Part shown: positions 56,401-59,242 of the stretch, in pieces
How the letters are laid out: each line of letters opens with the position of its first letter
How positions within the stretch are numbered: the stretch's first letter is position 1
Source of the DNA: Phragmites australis
Lineage: Eukaryota; Streptophyta; Magnoliopsida; Poales; Poaceae
DNA length: 64,000 nucleotides
NCBI RefSeq assembly: GCF_958298935.1
Contig: NC_084933.1
Span: 1,533,001 to 1,597,000, forward strand
Direction of reading: 5' to 3'
Translations under genes and position numbers: made by a program
Notes under the pieces: model-generated
What the model was told of the DNA's origin: nothing
Databases searched by the model: none
Seen by the model: the letters and a program-made list of their open reading frames with translations, nothing else

Positions 56401-58698
56401 TCTCTCTCCATAATTGGTTTTGAGAATAAAATTCTAAAAGATAGAAATAAATAATTAAGAAGATGGAAAATTAAAAGGCTTCAGATCATGCTGTCATGCA
56501 AAAATTTGGATCATGTAAGGTAATAGATTAAAGGTCTAGAAATTGAAATTTAGGTATTAATTACCTGAAATCCAAAAGTTTGCCAGAGCCAATCAAACAA
56601 ATCGCCAACAATAGGTCCATCCATCTCTTCAGACGCAGAAGTTGGGTGAGTCCTTGGCTTAGGAAGGTTGTCTATATTGCGAAGAAGCTCCACTGCTGCT
56701 TTAATCTACAATTTTCACACAACACAAGAAAATCATTCGTACTATTTGTGGCATTCACGAAATACATGTACTAGTATTTATGAAATCACACCAAATGAAA
56801 TTTAAAGCAGATGACCTCAGGAATTTCCATTACTGGCTGTGTTGGGTTAGAAATATTAAGGGGTAGAATGTTGTATGGAAATGAAGCTTTGTCCTTTCCA
56901 AGACCTTTAGCATACTCATCAGACTGCAAAACAATTGCTTTAGCTTACAGGTTATCATATTTAATGGTTTACAGAAACTTAAAGAAGACATACTAGCTCG
57001 CAAATAGGTGTAATTGATGATTGTAGAACCTCAGGGTCATATCTTTTAGGTGTCACAGCTTTTAGCACATCCAATAGAACGGACGCAATCTCGTAGTGTC
57101 TGGCCATCTCCTCCCTAAGTCATTAAAATAATAATAAGTGAACATAGCTTAATCCTTCAGGATGAGCATTTGTACAAAATGATTGCTAATGCAGTGTAAC
57201 GATGGTCAGTCTTACGGGTTTTTTTTAAGATCCTCTGGACGATATTTGCTTTTATACTCCTCATAGAACCTCATAATCTCTTTTGAATCAGTTGATGCAA
57301 GCTTGCGCTCTATCTTTGGCTCATCCTGTCAAATAACAAACGTCAACCATGCGGAGGCACACGTGGTAAAAGCGAGCTGGAGCAGTTAACAACCTGAGGC
57401 TCTTTTACTCTGAATCATGAAGAACCTACAAATACTCTAGAGTTTTATATTAATCTTCTACACATTGTATTATTAAAAGAACGAAATTATACTCGCAATG
57501 TTTTGCCAGAAACTAACAGACTCCTTGGTTTCTTCATGAATCATTAAAGGCCAAGCAGAATGGACATATTGTCTCAGCTAGTATCAAGACAAGCTATCAC
57601 CGATAAGTGATAACTAACTGCATAGAAAAACAGGACACCTGGTTAGGGCCAGTTTTAGAGATTGTCATGTGCACATTACGGCCCCGCCAACTGACATGAC
57701 AGCAACACTAGCTTCGAGCCCTCTGACCATATGGTAAAACTGTAAAAGCAGTTGGCAAAATATTCTAGGGGCCGCTGAAACCAGGGTTTTTGGTGCTGTA
57801 TGTCTTCAATAGGGTCAATAATTTGAGCAAGGTAATCACTATGAGAAAGTGACCTTTCGCAATCTTCAATATTATTCCTACTTGGCCAGTTCAACTGATC
57901 ATGACAACAAGATAAATATGATTCTCAGTTTATTGAGTCAATAAGCATATAGTTTAGTTATGGCATTGACTGTTGAGCATCCAAAGTATGTATACCTTTT
58001 CCAGCCTGTGTATAAGATACGTTTTGAATTGCCGAACTCCACGTCCAGTTGAGTTTGGATCCAAAGTGTGCGCCCGTTGGAACGCCAAGAACCGGCCTTG
58101 CTCAGCAAGCACCAAAAACCACGAGTCACAACAAGAAGTCACGTGGAAAACAGAGGTACAGAGGATGTAAACAAGCACAAGTTTTTTCCACTCTTTTTTG
58201 GCTATGTTTTAGCAAAACGATAGATATAAGTTATAACTGCATGAACGATAAAAAATATATATAATTATGTGTTCATGTACCCTTTGGGGCTGCCATTTGA
58301 TTTACTAGATGCGAATGTATGCGCATCCCAAGCCTCAGAATATTCATGTTGAAGCTAGGCACTAGGTGGTTAGCGCAAGGTCAAAGAAGAAAAATGTACG
58401 CACAGAGGTACGCGACGCGGTGGTTAGTATCCTCAATCTCTTTGGCGGCGCTGAGGATGGGGCCGATGTCCTGCTTGAGCGACGAGGGCACGCGCTCAGT
58501 CTCATCCATAGAGGTCTCCCCGCCCTCCTCCCCAGGGAGCCAATCCGGCGGCATGGTGAGCGCCCGCGAGAGCCACTGCAACTCCCCGCCGCTCGTCGCG
58601 GCCATGGCTCCCCAAACGGCGTTGCTGCGGCGGTCGAGCAGTGGGAGCCGGCTGTGGCAACGGCGGTGGGCGGTGAGGAAGAGAGCGGAGGGGGCCAA
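54..58698 (-). CDS. CALS: Callose synthase (glucan synthase-like), 35 exons, 3' part outside window
   Basis: Callose synthases are multi-pass plasma-membrane enzymes that make (1,3)-beta-glucan from UDP-glucose. Exons, 5' to 3' on the minus strand: 58698-58404, 58096-57996, 57325-57216, 57114-57030, 56923-56816, 56705-56565, 44536-44432, 44301-44210, 44131-44008, 40677-40546, 40464-40388, 40261-40171, 31425-31303, 31220-31103, 30658-30327, 30241-30189, 30105-30045, 13481-13403, 13318-13269, 13171-13085, 12980-12873, 12772-12684, 12610-12523, 12439-12279, 12151-12028, 11932-11838, 11766-11682, 11582-11431, 11193-11084, 5898-5776, 5696-5631, 4984-4819, 4732-4618, 1908-1786, 172-54. All introns are GT-AG and phases agree throughout. 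Family motifs run in the expected order from the N-terminal region through FKS1_dom1 and the first membrane block into the start of the glucan synthase domain. From memory it looks closest to the CalS7/GSL7 type, but the subfamily is an inference. The last third, with most of the catalytic domain, lies left of the window. Confidence 0.93.
173..817. other. Intron 34, left part: nothing recognised
   Basis: AT-rich intron sequence. A short GC-rich patch near 225-390 gives a small ORF without recognisable similarity. Confidence 0.5.
822..953 (+). mobile_element. tRNA-derived SINE
   Basis: A pol III-type box A (TAGCCCAGTGG, 833-843) is followed at tRNA-like spacing by a box B (GGTTCGACCCC, 876-886). 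The element ends in an A-run at about 944-953. It sits in intron 34, antisense to the host gene. The short unstructured 3' part and A-tail argue for a SINE rather than a functional tRNA gene. I did not find clear target duplications. Confidence 0.7.
1018..1676. mobile_element. Non-autonomous hAT element with 8-bp target duplications
   Basis: The ends are inverted: CAGTGTTACC at 1018-1027 and its complement (ending AACACTG) at 1676. Flanks are TTGAGCAT (1010-1017) and TTAAGCAT (1677-1684), an 8-bp target duplication with one G-to-A change. CAGTG ends and 8-bp duplications are hAT hallmarks. There is no transposase. The interior holds a G-rich block at 1139-1310 that reads as a proline/serine-rich frame on the minus strand and may be captured host sequence. 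The rest (1330-1600) is AT-rich. Confidence 0.75.
1786..1908 (-). CDS. CALS: Callose synthase exon 34
   Basis: 123 bp, phase 0 at both ends, 41 codons (about 1283-1323). It encodes [15 protein letters not shown], then [19 protein letters not shown], one of the best conserved blocks of plant callose synthases. It is flanked by an AG acceptor at 1909-1910 and a GT donor at 1784-1785. It is isolated by 1.6-kb and 2.7-kb introns on its two sides. Confidence 0.95.
2225..2420 (+). mobile_element. LTR and primer-binding-site fragment of a small LTR element
   Basis: 2225-2321 resembles 4490-4600: both share GGTATTA, then CTTGTACTCTATATAT, then a CAATACAA motif. The left copy is followed by ATGGCATCAAAGCACTAGG, which looks like a degenerate initiator-Met-tRNA primer-binding site. 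This suggests 5' and 3' LTRs of a roughly 2.4-kb non-autonomous element whose interior was hit by later insertions. Both LTR ends are decayed. Confidence 0.45.
2421..2854. other. Intron 33 spacer: nothing recognised
   Basis: AT-rich sequence with T-runs. No ORF, repeat or motif that I can assign. Confidence 0.5.
2855..2984 (+). repeat. Copia LTR (128-bp LTR family, copy D) with primer-binding site
   Basis: A 130-bp TGTTAG...CTAACA unit matches, in the opposite orientation, the LTRs of the Copia elements at 5946-11075 and 41096-43955, including the shared ACATGTATATATACT block. TGGTATTAAAGCTAGG follows at 2985-3000, a decayed initiator-Met-tRNA primer-binding site. Only about 80 bp of interior remains before another LTR begins. 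Confidence 0.75.
3070..4486 (+). repeat. Probable solo LTR of a SIRE-like Copia
   Basis: A roughly 1.4-kb non-coding block begins near a TTTTGGTGATTAAT motif and ends in a pyrimidine-rich CACCCTCCCCTCCCCC tract followed by CTCGGTCCTTACA. That end resembles the end of the SIRE-like LTR at 53141-54750. An imperfect short repeat around AGTCCGGTGCACC lies at 3390-3620 and a TATAAAT motif near 3687. No interior is attached, so it is probably a solo LTR. The left end is approximate. Confidence 0.5.
4487..4600 (+). repeat. Second LTR copy of the small element at 2225
   Basis: It shares CTTTGTACTCTATATATAG and the Ser-codon-free AT-rich end CATATTGTAACA with the 2225-2321 copy. It ends only about 18 bp from the exon 33 donor. 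Confidence 0.45.
4618..5898 (-). CDS. CALS: Callose synthase exons 30-33
   Basis: Exon 30 (5898-5776) encodes [12 protein letters not shown] and [12 protein letters not shown]. Exon 31 (5696-5631) encodes [15 protein letters not shown]. Exon 32 (4984-4819) encodes [15 protein letters not shown]. Exon 33 (4732-4618) encodes [13 protein letters not shown] and then [10 protein letters not shown]. Together they are codons about 1126-1282, inside the catalytic glucan synthase region. Joins run ACA-G|TG, CTT-G|AT and ACA-AC|G, all in frame. Intron 30 is ordinary (79 bp), intron 32 is 85 bp, and intron 31 carries a transposon. Confidence 0.95.
5041..5570. mobile_element. MULE-like inverted-repeat element with a GC-rich insert
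   Basis: The left arm (about 5045-5135) and right arm (about 5488-5570) are imperfect inverted repeats of roughly 90-110 bp. The best block is TTGCCCTTCACAATATGCC against the complement of GGCATATTGTCAAGGGCAA. Between the arms is a GC-rich block with an ATG frame (5218-5403) and a (GA)16 microsatellite at 5409-5440. Long inverted repeats around a compositionally foreign insert suggest a Pack-MULE-type capture. No clean 9-bp duplication was found, so the class is an inference. Confidence 0.5.
5218..5403 (+). pseudogene. Possible captured coding fragment inside the MULE-like element
   Basis: The frame starts [20 protein letters not shown] and ends at a stop at about 5383. It is GC-rich against a strongly AT-rich intron. 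I do not recognise the protein. It may be a host-gene piece carried by the element or chance. Confidence 0.3.
5946..6073 (-). repeat. Copia A 3' LTR
   Basis: 128 bp, TGTTAGAAATAG...CTCTAACA, with perfect TGTTAGA/TCTAACA-type ends. It differs from its partner by about 17 substitutions and one 10-bp indel by eye, implying an old insertion. Confidence 0.85.
6076..7560 (-). pseudogene. Copia A reverse transcriptase/RNase H remnant
   Basis: An open stretch at 7240-6893 holds the RT palm: SLYSLKQAP, then [12 protein letters not shown] with the catalytic YVDD at 7021-7010, then [10 protein letters not shown]. RNase H remains at 6274-6080 read [15 protein letters not shown] and DFFTKAQ. Frames change several times between blocks, so no functional polyprotein is possible. 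Confidence 0.85.
9027..10412 (-). pseudogene. Copia A gag and protease remnant
   Basis: 9831-9598 carries the gag core ([15 protein letters not shown], then [16 protein letters not shown] [17 protein letters not shown]). A zinc knuckle ([14 protein letters not shown], about 9470-9425) has lost its last Cys to Tyr. The protease motif LDSEASFHM lies near 9212-9186, with Glu for the usual Gly. Several stops separate the blocks. Confidence 0.8.
10938..11075 (-). repeat. Copia A 5' LTR
   Basis: 138 bp. Its inner end is mutated (TATTAGG for TGTTAGA). Its outer end (TATAACA) lies 8 bp inside intron 29, next to the donor of exon 29. Confidence 0.85.
11084..13481 (-). CDS. CALS: Callose synthase exons 18-29
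   Basis: Twelve exons with ordinary 76-300 bp introns, codons about 717-1125. Exon 18 [15 protein letters not shown]; 19 [16 protein letters not shown]; 20 [18 protein letters not shown]; 21 [18 protein letters not shown]; 22 [19 protein letters not shown]; 23 [12 protein letters not shown]; 24 [12 protein letters not shown] and [11 protein letters not shown]; 25 [13 protein letters not shown]; 26 [16 protein letters not shown]; 27 [15 protein letters not shown]; 28 [15 protein letters not shown] and [17 protein letters not shown]; 29 [19 protein letters not shown] and [15 protein letters not shown]. Exons 18-20 hold the later membrane segments of the first membrane block, exons 21-27 the cytosolic loop, and exons 28-29 open the glucan synthase domain. 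All phases agree. This is the only long transposon-free part of the gene. Confidence 0.96.
13580..14017. mobile_element. MITE with perfect 8-bp target duplication
   Basis: The 438-bp element has inverted ends GAGGACTTTTACAGTACACC and the complement of GAGAACCTTTACAGTACACC. Identical TACAGATA copies flank it at 13572-13579 and 14018-14025. The interior is rich in repeated GTATCAT motifs and mirrors itself (palindromic MITE). An 8-bp duplication suggests hAT, though GAG... ends also occur in MULEs. It has no coding capacity. Confidence 0.8.
14200..14345. repeat. Poly-C tracts in an intron spacer
   Basis: Two C-runs (about 14216-14226 and 14306-14318) lie in sequence resembling common grass MULE-like non-coding ends (CAACCATGC, CTATCAAGATTGTCC). 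Assignment is uncertain. Confidence 0.4.
14346..14900. other. Unassigned intron DNA, possible Harbinger ORF1-like fragment
   Basis: A plus-strand frame at 14503-14793 includes [12 protein letters not shown], which recalls the SANT/MYB-like segment of plant PIF/Harbinger ORF1 proteins. The match is short and the frame is otherwise unlike a known protein, so it is only a suggestion. Confidence 0.25.
14900..15785 (-). mobile_element. Copia G, RT and linker part (interrupted)
   Basis: Reading the minus strand, [18 protein letters not shown] (near 15290) and then [12 protein letters not shown] (near 15080) match the start of Copia reverse transcriptase. Upstream, a proline-rich linker (about 15780-15560) matches the integrase-RT linker of related elements. 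The rest of the element, its integrase side, continues at 18748 beyond an inserted Copia. Many stops are present. Confidence 0.75.
15786..18747 (+). mobile_element. Copia F inserted in Copia G, 3' half deleted
   Basis: A 97-bp LTR (15786-15882, TGTAGG...GTAACA) is followed by a primer-binding-site-like TGGCATCGGAGACTAGGG, then gag (16467-17100; [15 protein letters not shown]), a zinc-finger remnant ([15 protein letters not shown], about 17140), protease ([13 protein letters not shown], Arg for Gly) and integrase (KWHYHLGH at 17700, then [14 protein letters not shown] at 17870). At 18723 the integrase-RT linker runs directly into CCCACAATTCCAGTTAAGG, the last part of the LTR. RT, RNase H and most of the 3' LTR are gone. 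In-frame stops are frequent. Confidence 0.8.
16467..18370 (+). pseudogene. Copia F gag-protease-integrase remnant
   Basis: The readable frame shifts at least four times. The integrase zinc-finger end [10 protein letters not shown] and the catalytic-core start [12 protein letters not shown] are clear at 17790-17900. The GAG_pre-integrase HLGH motif sits at 17710-17725. Stops at 16640, 16738 and 18001 show it is dead. Confidence 0.75.
18748..19382 (-). mobile_element. Copia G, integrase side and decayed primer-binding site
   Basis: Minus-strand integrase remnants resemble those of Copia A at 7980-8400. At 19365-19385 the complement reads TGGTAACATATTATTAGAGC, a decayed version of the TGGTATCAGAGC primer-binding site, so the 5' LTR should begin near 19382. 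With 14900-15785 this makes one minus-strand Copia split by Copia F. Confidence 0.6.
19485..19702. repeat. TA/TG-rich microsatellite and minisatellite
   Basis: Alternating ATATAT and repeated GTATATATGTATACAT units of about 30 bp. They generate spurious Tyr/Ile/Met-rich ORFs on both strands. Confidence 0.85.
19703..20180. other. GC-rich island with three G-box motifs
   Basis: A sharp shift from TA-repeat to GC-rich sequence, with CACGTG at 19913-19918, 19952-19957 and 20004-20009. No convincing ORF. It could be a captured promoter or the regulatory part of an unrecognised transposon. Confidence 0.35.
20540..20975. repeat. Degenerate ACTACTGAACAA tandem repeat
   Basis: Many diverged copies of an 11-25 bp unit built on CTACTGAACAA and AACACTACT. 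No coding potential. It lies just upstream of the L1 LINE. Confidence 0.75.
21060..26935 (+). mobile_element. Near-full-length L1-type LINE (decayed)
   Basis: ORF1 remains (about 21080-24240) include [19 protein letters not shown], a glycine-rich block (22030-22300), a double zinc knuckle ([14 protein letters not shown] and [12 protein letters not shown], 22640-22730) and an RNA-binding-like region (22790-23230; [13 protein letters not shown], then [16 protein letters not shown]). ORF2 (24370-26930) has an endonuclease ([12 protein letters not shown] near 24780, ISDHMPLRI near 25040) and an RT. It stops abruptly near 26935 inside the RT C-terminal region, without a tail. About 100-bp (21518/21638) and 22-bp (23925/23949) direct duplications lie in ORF1. 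Confidence 0.85.
24370..26930 (+). pseudogene. L1 LINE ORF2 (endonuclease-RT) remnant
   Basis: The longest open pieces are 25675-25923 ([19 protein letters not shown]) and 25930-26364 ([16 protein letters not shown], then [16 protein letters not shown]). The catalytic box follows near 26440 as YTDDTIIF, in another frame. At least a dozen stops and two frameshifts are visible. The domain order APE endonuclease then RT fits plant L1. Confidence 0.85.
26940..28606 (-). pseudogene. Ty3/Gypsy gag (5' part of element H)
   Basis: Starting from [15 protein letters not shown] at 28560 on the minus strand, a low-complexity N-terminus leads to a typical retrotransposon gag domain (27990-27560): [45 protein letters not shown] and [20 protein letters not shown]-terminal motif, [18 protein letters not shown], lies near 27240. 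Stops and a frameshift break it. No protease, RT or integrase follows: the element ends near 26940 against the LINE. Confidence 0.85.
28607..29438 (-). repeat. Gypsy H 5' LTR with internal tandem repeats
   Basis: 832 bp with TGTTGG...CCAACA ends. A CGCCGTCCGTGGGGACTCG primer-binding-like site lies directly inside it (28574-28605), as in many plant Gypsy elements. 29215-29392 holds about nine diverged 15-20 bp copies of GAGCCTTTGGGAGGCTGAGC. The other LTR is absent. Confidence 0.8.
29439..30000 (-). mobile_element. LTR-element remnant with primer-binding site
   Basis: The complement of 29668-29690 reads TTGGTATCATAGCTAATCAC, an initiator-Met-tRNA-type site. TGTTATGGGC (about 29694) to AACAACAG (about 29900) may be the adjoining LTR. 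29448-29520 and 29930-29998 are diverged direct repeats (AACACATGCC..., then TGCCTTCTG). No coding sequence. Confidence 0.5.
30045..31425 (-). CDS. CALS: Callose synthase exons 13-17
   Basis: Exon 13 (31425-31303) encodes [19 protein letters not shown] and [13 protein letters not shown]. Exon 14 (31220-31103) encodes [17 protein letters not shown]. Exon 15 (30658-30327), at 332 bp the largest here, encodes [39 protein letters not shown] and [11 protein letters not shown]. Exon 16 (30241-30189) encodes [17 protein letters not shown]. Exon 17 (30105-30045) encodes [19 protein letters not shown]. These are codons about 488-716. Hydrophobic runs in exons 13-17 are the transmembrane helices of the first membrane block. 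All joins are in frame. Confidence 0.96.
31426..32424. other. Intron 12 left part: no recognised element
   Basis: Contains a GAAAAG-type purine microsatellite (about 31830-31860) and otherwise unassigned sequence. No conserved ORF. Confidence 0.5.
32425..32536 (+). repeat. Perfect 56-bp tandem duplication
   Basis: Two identical 56-bp units (32425-32480 and 32481-32536), beginning GATACAACAATCAAGCTGC. Identity implies a recent slippage or repair event. Confidence 0.9.
32771..32893 (-). repeat. Old Copia LTR (copy C), split by a nested element
   Basis: Matches the 128-bp LTR family (TATATATACATG, then AACCTCTTATA and GGATATTACACAGAG). The last bases, AACA, reappear at 35104-35107 after the nested element. 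About 150 bp of Copia interior follows (35108-35260), matching 41240-41390. Confidence 0.75.
32894..33347 (+). repeat. 5' LTR of the gag-only element
   Basis: 454 bp, ending CAATCCCAACA. It contains ACTGTAGCA-type short repeats and a TATAAATA motif near 33023. Confidence 0.85.
33434..34255 (+). pseudogene. Copia-type gag of the nested element
   Basis: Starts [14 protein letters not shown] at 33434 and holds [19 protein letters not shown] (the usual N-terminal gag motif). One frameshift near 33600 leads to [31 protein letters not shown] and [14 protein letters not shown], a UBN2-type gag core. A second frameshift leads to the zinc knuckle [14 protein letters not shown] (about 34130-34175), where the position usually Gly is a stop. 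Only a few lesions separate it from an open frame. Confidence 0.85.
34579..35098 (+). repeat. 3' LTR of the gag-only element
   Basis: 520 bp, longer than the 5' LTR. A roughly 40-bp unit ending GATAGAGAGAGCAAAGA is duplicated (about 34960-35040), and extra CTGTAGCA copies lie near 34690-34720. Confidence 0.85.
35265..37056 (+). mobile_element. L1 LINE 3' part (J), RT to tail
   Basis: An open RT stretch at 35371-35751 has [18 protein letters not shown] and the catalytic LYVDDVVLF. Thumb motifs follow after frameshifts ([13 protein letters not shown] near 35850, [14 protein letters not shown] near 36070, [13 protein letters not shown] near 36140), then a C-terminal piece ([15 protein letters not shown], 36750). 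The central zf-RVT Cys region is missing between about 36690 and 36700. The 3' end carries a self-complementary AGTAGGGGCCTCCCCTACT (37017-37035) and a short A-run. Confidence 0.85.
37057..37344 (+). mobile_element. Second L1 fragment (zf-RVT region)
   Basis: Reads [36 protein letters not shown] and WWVKINKR. This is the zinc-finger-like part of a LINE RT, truncated at both ends. It directly abuts the tail of the preceding LINE. Confidence 0.8.
37345..38176 (+). mobile_element. RTE-type LINE, first part
   Basis: [19 protein letters not shown] (37420), [19 protein letters not shown] (37560) and [17 protein letters not shown] (37860) are hallmarks of the grass RTE-like RT frame. Next comes [13 protein letters not shown] near 38140, where the family motif goes on into the palm domain. 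Several frameshifts. The element resumes at 39461 after an insertion. Confidence 0.75.
38177..39460 (+). mobile_element. 1.28-kb LTR-element-like insertion in the RTE LINE
   Basis: Begins TGTTAAGGGTATAATAG and is followed at about 38306 by a GGGCATCAGAGCTCTAGG primer-binding-like site. A GC-rich non-coding leader (38400-39110) comes next, then AT-rich sequence with CACACA and TATATA runs, ending TGTTACAACA. No gag or pol. The right end does not mirror the left LTR, and no target duplication was found. Confidence 0.5.
39461..40090 (+). mobile_element. RTE-type LINE, C-terminal part
   Basis: [19 protein letters not shown] (39462), [19 protein letters not shown] (39850) and [14 protein letters not shown] (39990) match the end of the RTE RT frame. 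Compared with the family, about 60 palm residues are lost at the insertion. Stops are numerous. Confidence 0.75.
40171..40677 (-). CDS. CALS: Callose synthase exons 10-12
   Basis: Exon 10 (40677-40546) encodes [14 protein letters not shown] and [16 protein letters not shown]. Exon 11 (40464-40388) encodes [20 protein letters not shown], including the near-invariant [13 protein letters not shown]. Exon 12 (40261-40171) encodes [19 protein letters not shown]. These are codons about 388-487, the end of FKS1_dom1 before the first membrane helix. The Trp codon at the exon 11/12 join is split TG|G and stays in frame. Confidence 0.96.
40678..41095. other. Intron 9 spacer: nothing recognised
   Basis: AT-rich intron sequence without assignable features. 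Confidence 0.5.
41096..41223 (-). repeat. Copia B 3' LTR
   Basis: 128 bp, TGTTAGGAATAG...ATCGAACA. Confidence 0.85.
41230..42654 (-). pseudogene. Copia B reverse transcriptase/RNase H remnant
   Basis: Open at 42654-42289: [40 protein letters not shown] and [16 protein letters not shown]. It continues at 42264 with the catalytic box as DVDDIIIT (Asp pair kept), then [12 protein letters not shown]. RNase H follows to about 41240 with frameshifts. Confidence 0.85.
43827..43955 (-). repeat. Copia B 5' LTR
   Basis: 129 bp, TGTTAGAAATAAC...TGTAACA, next to an intact primer-binding site. Confidence 0.85.
44008..44536 (-). CDS. CALS: Callose synthase exons 7-9
   Basis: Exon 7 (44536-44432) encodes [18 protein letters not shown]. 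Exon 8 (44301-44210) encodes [20 protein letters not shown]. Exon 9 (44131-44008) encodes [17 protein letters not shown] and [17 protein letters not shown], the core signature of FKS1_dom1. These are codons about 281-387. The exon 8/9 join splits a Lys codon (AA|A). The exon 9 donor lies about 50 bp from the Copia B 5' LTR. Confidence 0.96.
44864..44878 (+). repeat. Left terminal inverted repeat of a Tourist-like element
   Basis: GGGCATGTTTGGTTC preceded by TAA (44861-44863). It is inverted relative to GAACCAAACAGATCC at 55505-55519, which is followed by TAA (13 of 15 bases match). TAA duplications and G...TGTTTGGTT ends are typical of PIF/Harbinger (Tourist) MITEs. Inner sequences (TTGCCATGCCTAAGGTTAG and TTGCCACGACTAGTGTTAG) also correspond. 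Confidence 0.5.
45305..46606 (+). repeat. Probable solo LTR with palindromic subrepeats
   Basis: About 1.3 kb from TGTTCGTCGGAG to GATACACCGACA, non-coding, with ACAGGTTCGGGCCGCGCG near 45395. No interior lies on either side. The right end abuts truncated Copia gag. Superfamily not assigned and ends approximate. No target duplication found. Confidence 0.45.
46134..46500 (+). repeat. About five tandem GTGCTCGGGG/CCCCGAGCAC units
   Basis: Units of roughly 65-85 bp, each holding a hairpin-forming pair such as GTGCTCGGGG...CCCCGAGCAC and a TCTCCCG tail. Confidence 0.7.
46651..47397 (+). pseudogene. Copia E gag, C-terminal half
   Basis: [17 protein letters not shown], then [18 protein letters not shown], then the zinc knuckle [14 protein letters not shown] (CX2CX4HX4C intact, about 47126-47167), then an acidic [16 protein letters not shown] tail. 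The first part of gag is missing. 47398-47782 continues the polyprotein in another frame with heptad-like [20 protein letters not shown]. Confidence 0.85.
48490..49851 (+). pseudogene. Copia E protease and integrase remnant
   Basis: The protease reads [11 protein letters not shown] at about 48511-48543, where the catalytic Asp of the D-S-G triad is Asn (AAC at 48520-48522). Integrase shows CAPCRHGKM (49005), [11 protein letters not shown], then the catalytic region [17 protein letters not shown] (49276) and [20 protein letters not shown] (49370), with Asp and Glu kept. Stops at 48817 and 49202 break it. Confidence 0.85.
50333..51313 (+). pseudogene. Copia E reverse transcriptase, long open frame with YVND
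   Basis: A 326-codon open frame: [53 protein letters not shown] and [15 protein letters not shown]. The catalytic box is YVND (50738-50749): the first Asp of YVDD is Asn (AAT at 50744-50746), which should abolish polymerase activity. RNase H continues past a stop at 51311 ([16 protein letters not shown]). Confidence 0.9.
51528..51656 (+). other. Plastid 16S rDNA fragment inserted in Copia E RNase H
   Basis: From about 51528 to at least 51602 the sequence matches plastid 16S rRNA as I remember it, including TAATACCCCGTAGGCTGAGG (51553-51572). The visible differences are C-to-T or G-to-A type. The match may run weakly on to GATTAG near 51618. The source of 51619-51656 is unknown. Conserved RNase H codons resume at CCACTTTCTGAG (51657). 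It is not an rRNA gene, only a short nuclear plastid insert. Confidence 0.8.
51785..53130 (+). other. Non-coding spacer between Copia E pol and 3' LTR
   Basis: AT-rich, with no long ORF. SIRE-lineage elements often carry extra sequence here, sometimes an env-like frame. None is visible. Confidence 0.6.
53141..54750 (+). repeat. Copia E 3' LTR
   Basis: About 1.6 kb after the purine tract, ending CACCCCCCTCTAG...CGTTCCTACA. The first bases are TAAGAA instead of TG. Two diverged roughly 120-bp copies of a segment (around CACATACGAGTGTATG at 54256 and CACATACTCATGTATT at 54405) are repeated in tandem. A TATAAAAAG motif lies near 53893. Confidence 0.75.
55240..55519 (-). mobile_element. Right end of the Tourist-like element
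   Basis: AT-rich sequence with several AACCAAAC motifs, ending in GAACCAAACAGATCC and TAA. It pairs with 44864-44878. It may be the other half of one element split by Copia E, or a separate MITE copy. Confidence 0.45.
55523..56564. other. Intron 6 right part: MITE-like, unassigned
   Basis: 55950-56130 holds related inverted motifs (ATCCCGTCCTGAAAGGAATG, ATCCCATCGTAAAGGGATTC, CTAAAGGGAAACCG) suggesting a small DNA-transposon remnant. AGACTTCTCTCTCCA-like direct repeats lie at 56354 and 56396. No coding potential. Confidence 0.4.
56565..58698 (-). CDS. CALS: Callose synthase exons 1-6 (N-terminus)
   Basis: Exon 1 (58698-58404) ends [20 protein letters not shown] and HRVAYLC. Exon 2 (58096-57996): [20 protein letters not shown] and [11 protein letters not shown]. 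Exon 3 (57325-57216): [20 protein letters not shown]. Exon 4 (57114-57030): [20 protein letters not shown]. Exon 5 (56923-56816): [20 protein letters not shown]. Exon 6 (56705-56565): [20 protein letters not shown] and [13 protein letters not shown]. This is the family's cytosolic N-terminal (Vta1-like) region. The first ATG in the open frame is at 58698. [16 protein letters not shown] at 58605 resembles a typical N-terminus and may be the true start. A Cys codon is split T|GC between exons 1 and 2. Confidence 0.94.
57326..57995. other. Intron 2: no recognised element
   Basis: Contains a minus-strand chance-like ORF at 57894-57676 with no family resemblance and no splice logic linking it to the gene. 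Confidence 0.5.
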
Positions 58699-58903
58699 GG
58701 CATCATCTTAAGTGAGGGCAAGGGAGAGAGAGGCGGTGAGAGTGCGCTTTTTCGCTTTATGGCTGGCCAGGGCTGGCGGCAACGGGGCCGGGGCCGGGTG
58801 ATGCGGATTAGGGTGGCCGGCGGGGGAAGCAACAAGGAATTTGGGATTCCGGTAGAGGAAGAAGGCTGTATTTGGCACAGCTTTTGTTAGCAGATTTTGG
58901 AGG

Positions 58904-58911
58904 ATTATATA
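58904..58911 (-). promoter_or_regulatory. Candidate TATA box of the callose synthase gene
   Basis: The minus strand reads CTATATAATCC, about 206 bp upstream of the first ATG. Transcription would start near 58875, giving a GC-rich leader of about 175 bp. No other TATA-like element was seen nearer to the start. The surrounding GCTGTATTTGGCACAGC sequence could also belong to a MITE. Confidence 0.4.
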
Positions 58912-59242
58912 GAAGTTTTGTTAAACAGTAGTATTTTGTAGCGGATTAATAATAACTGGATTTTAAGAATGAAATGTAAAATTTGGAGAAGCAAAATCTA
59001 TTTCCCACATAATTTATTAAGAAACGGATTATGTAAAGCACGAACGGTAACAAGTGGACCCACCACGTGTTGGGCCAGGCCGAAGTTCTTTAGGGTCTTT
59101 TGTTTTTATATGGCCTCTTCGTCTTTTGAGCTTTTCTTCTGAACAAAAAAAAAAGTATCGACAGGTCATTTTTTACCACTCAATCCGCATGCCTCGTCGA
59201 GATTGCGGAGCACGAATGTTGTGTCAACAGGTGCCCATCTTT

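Noticed and set aside
55597..56454. Small plus-strand ORFs in intron 6
   Set aside because: Short, compositionally ordinary, not conserved, in a MITE-like region.
57676..57894. Extra callose synthase exon or small gene
   Set aside because: The frame has no similarity to the family, and exons 2 and 3 already join in phase without it.
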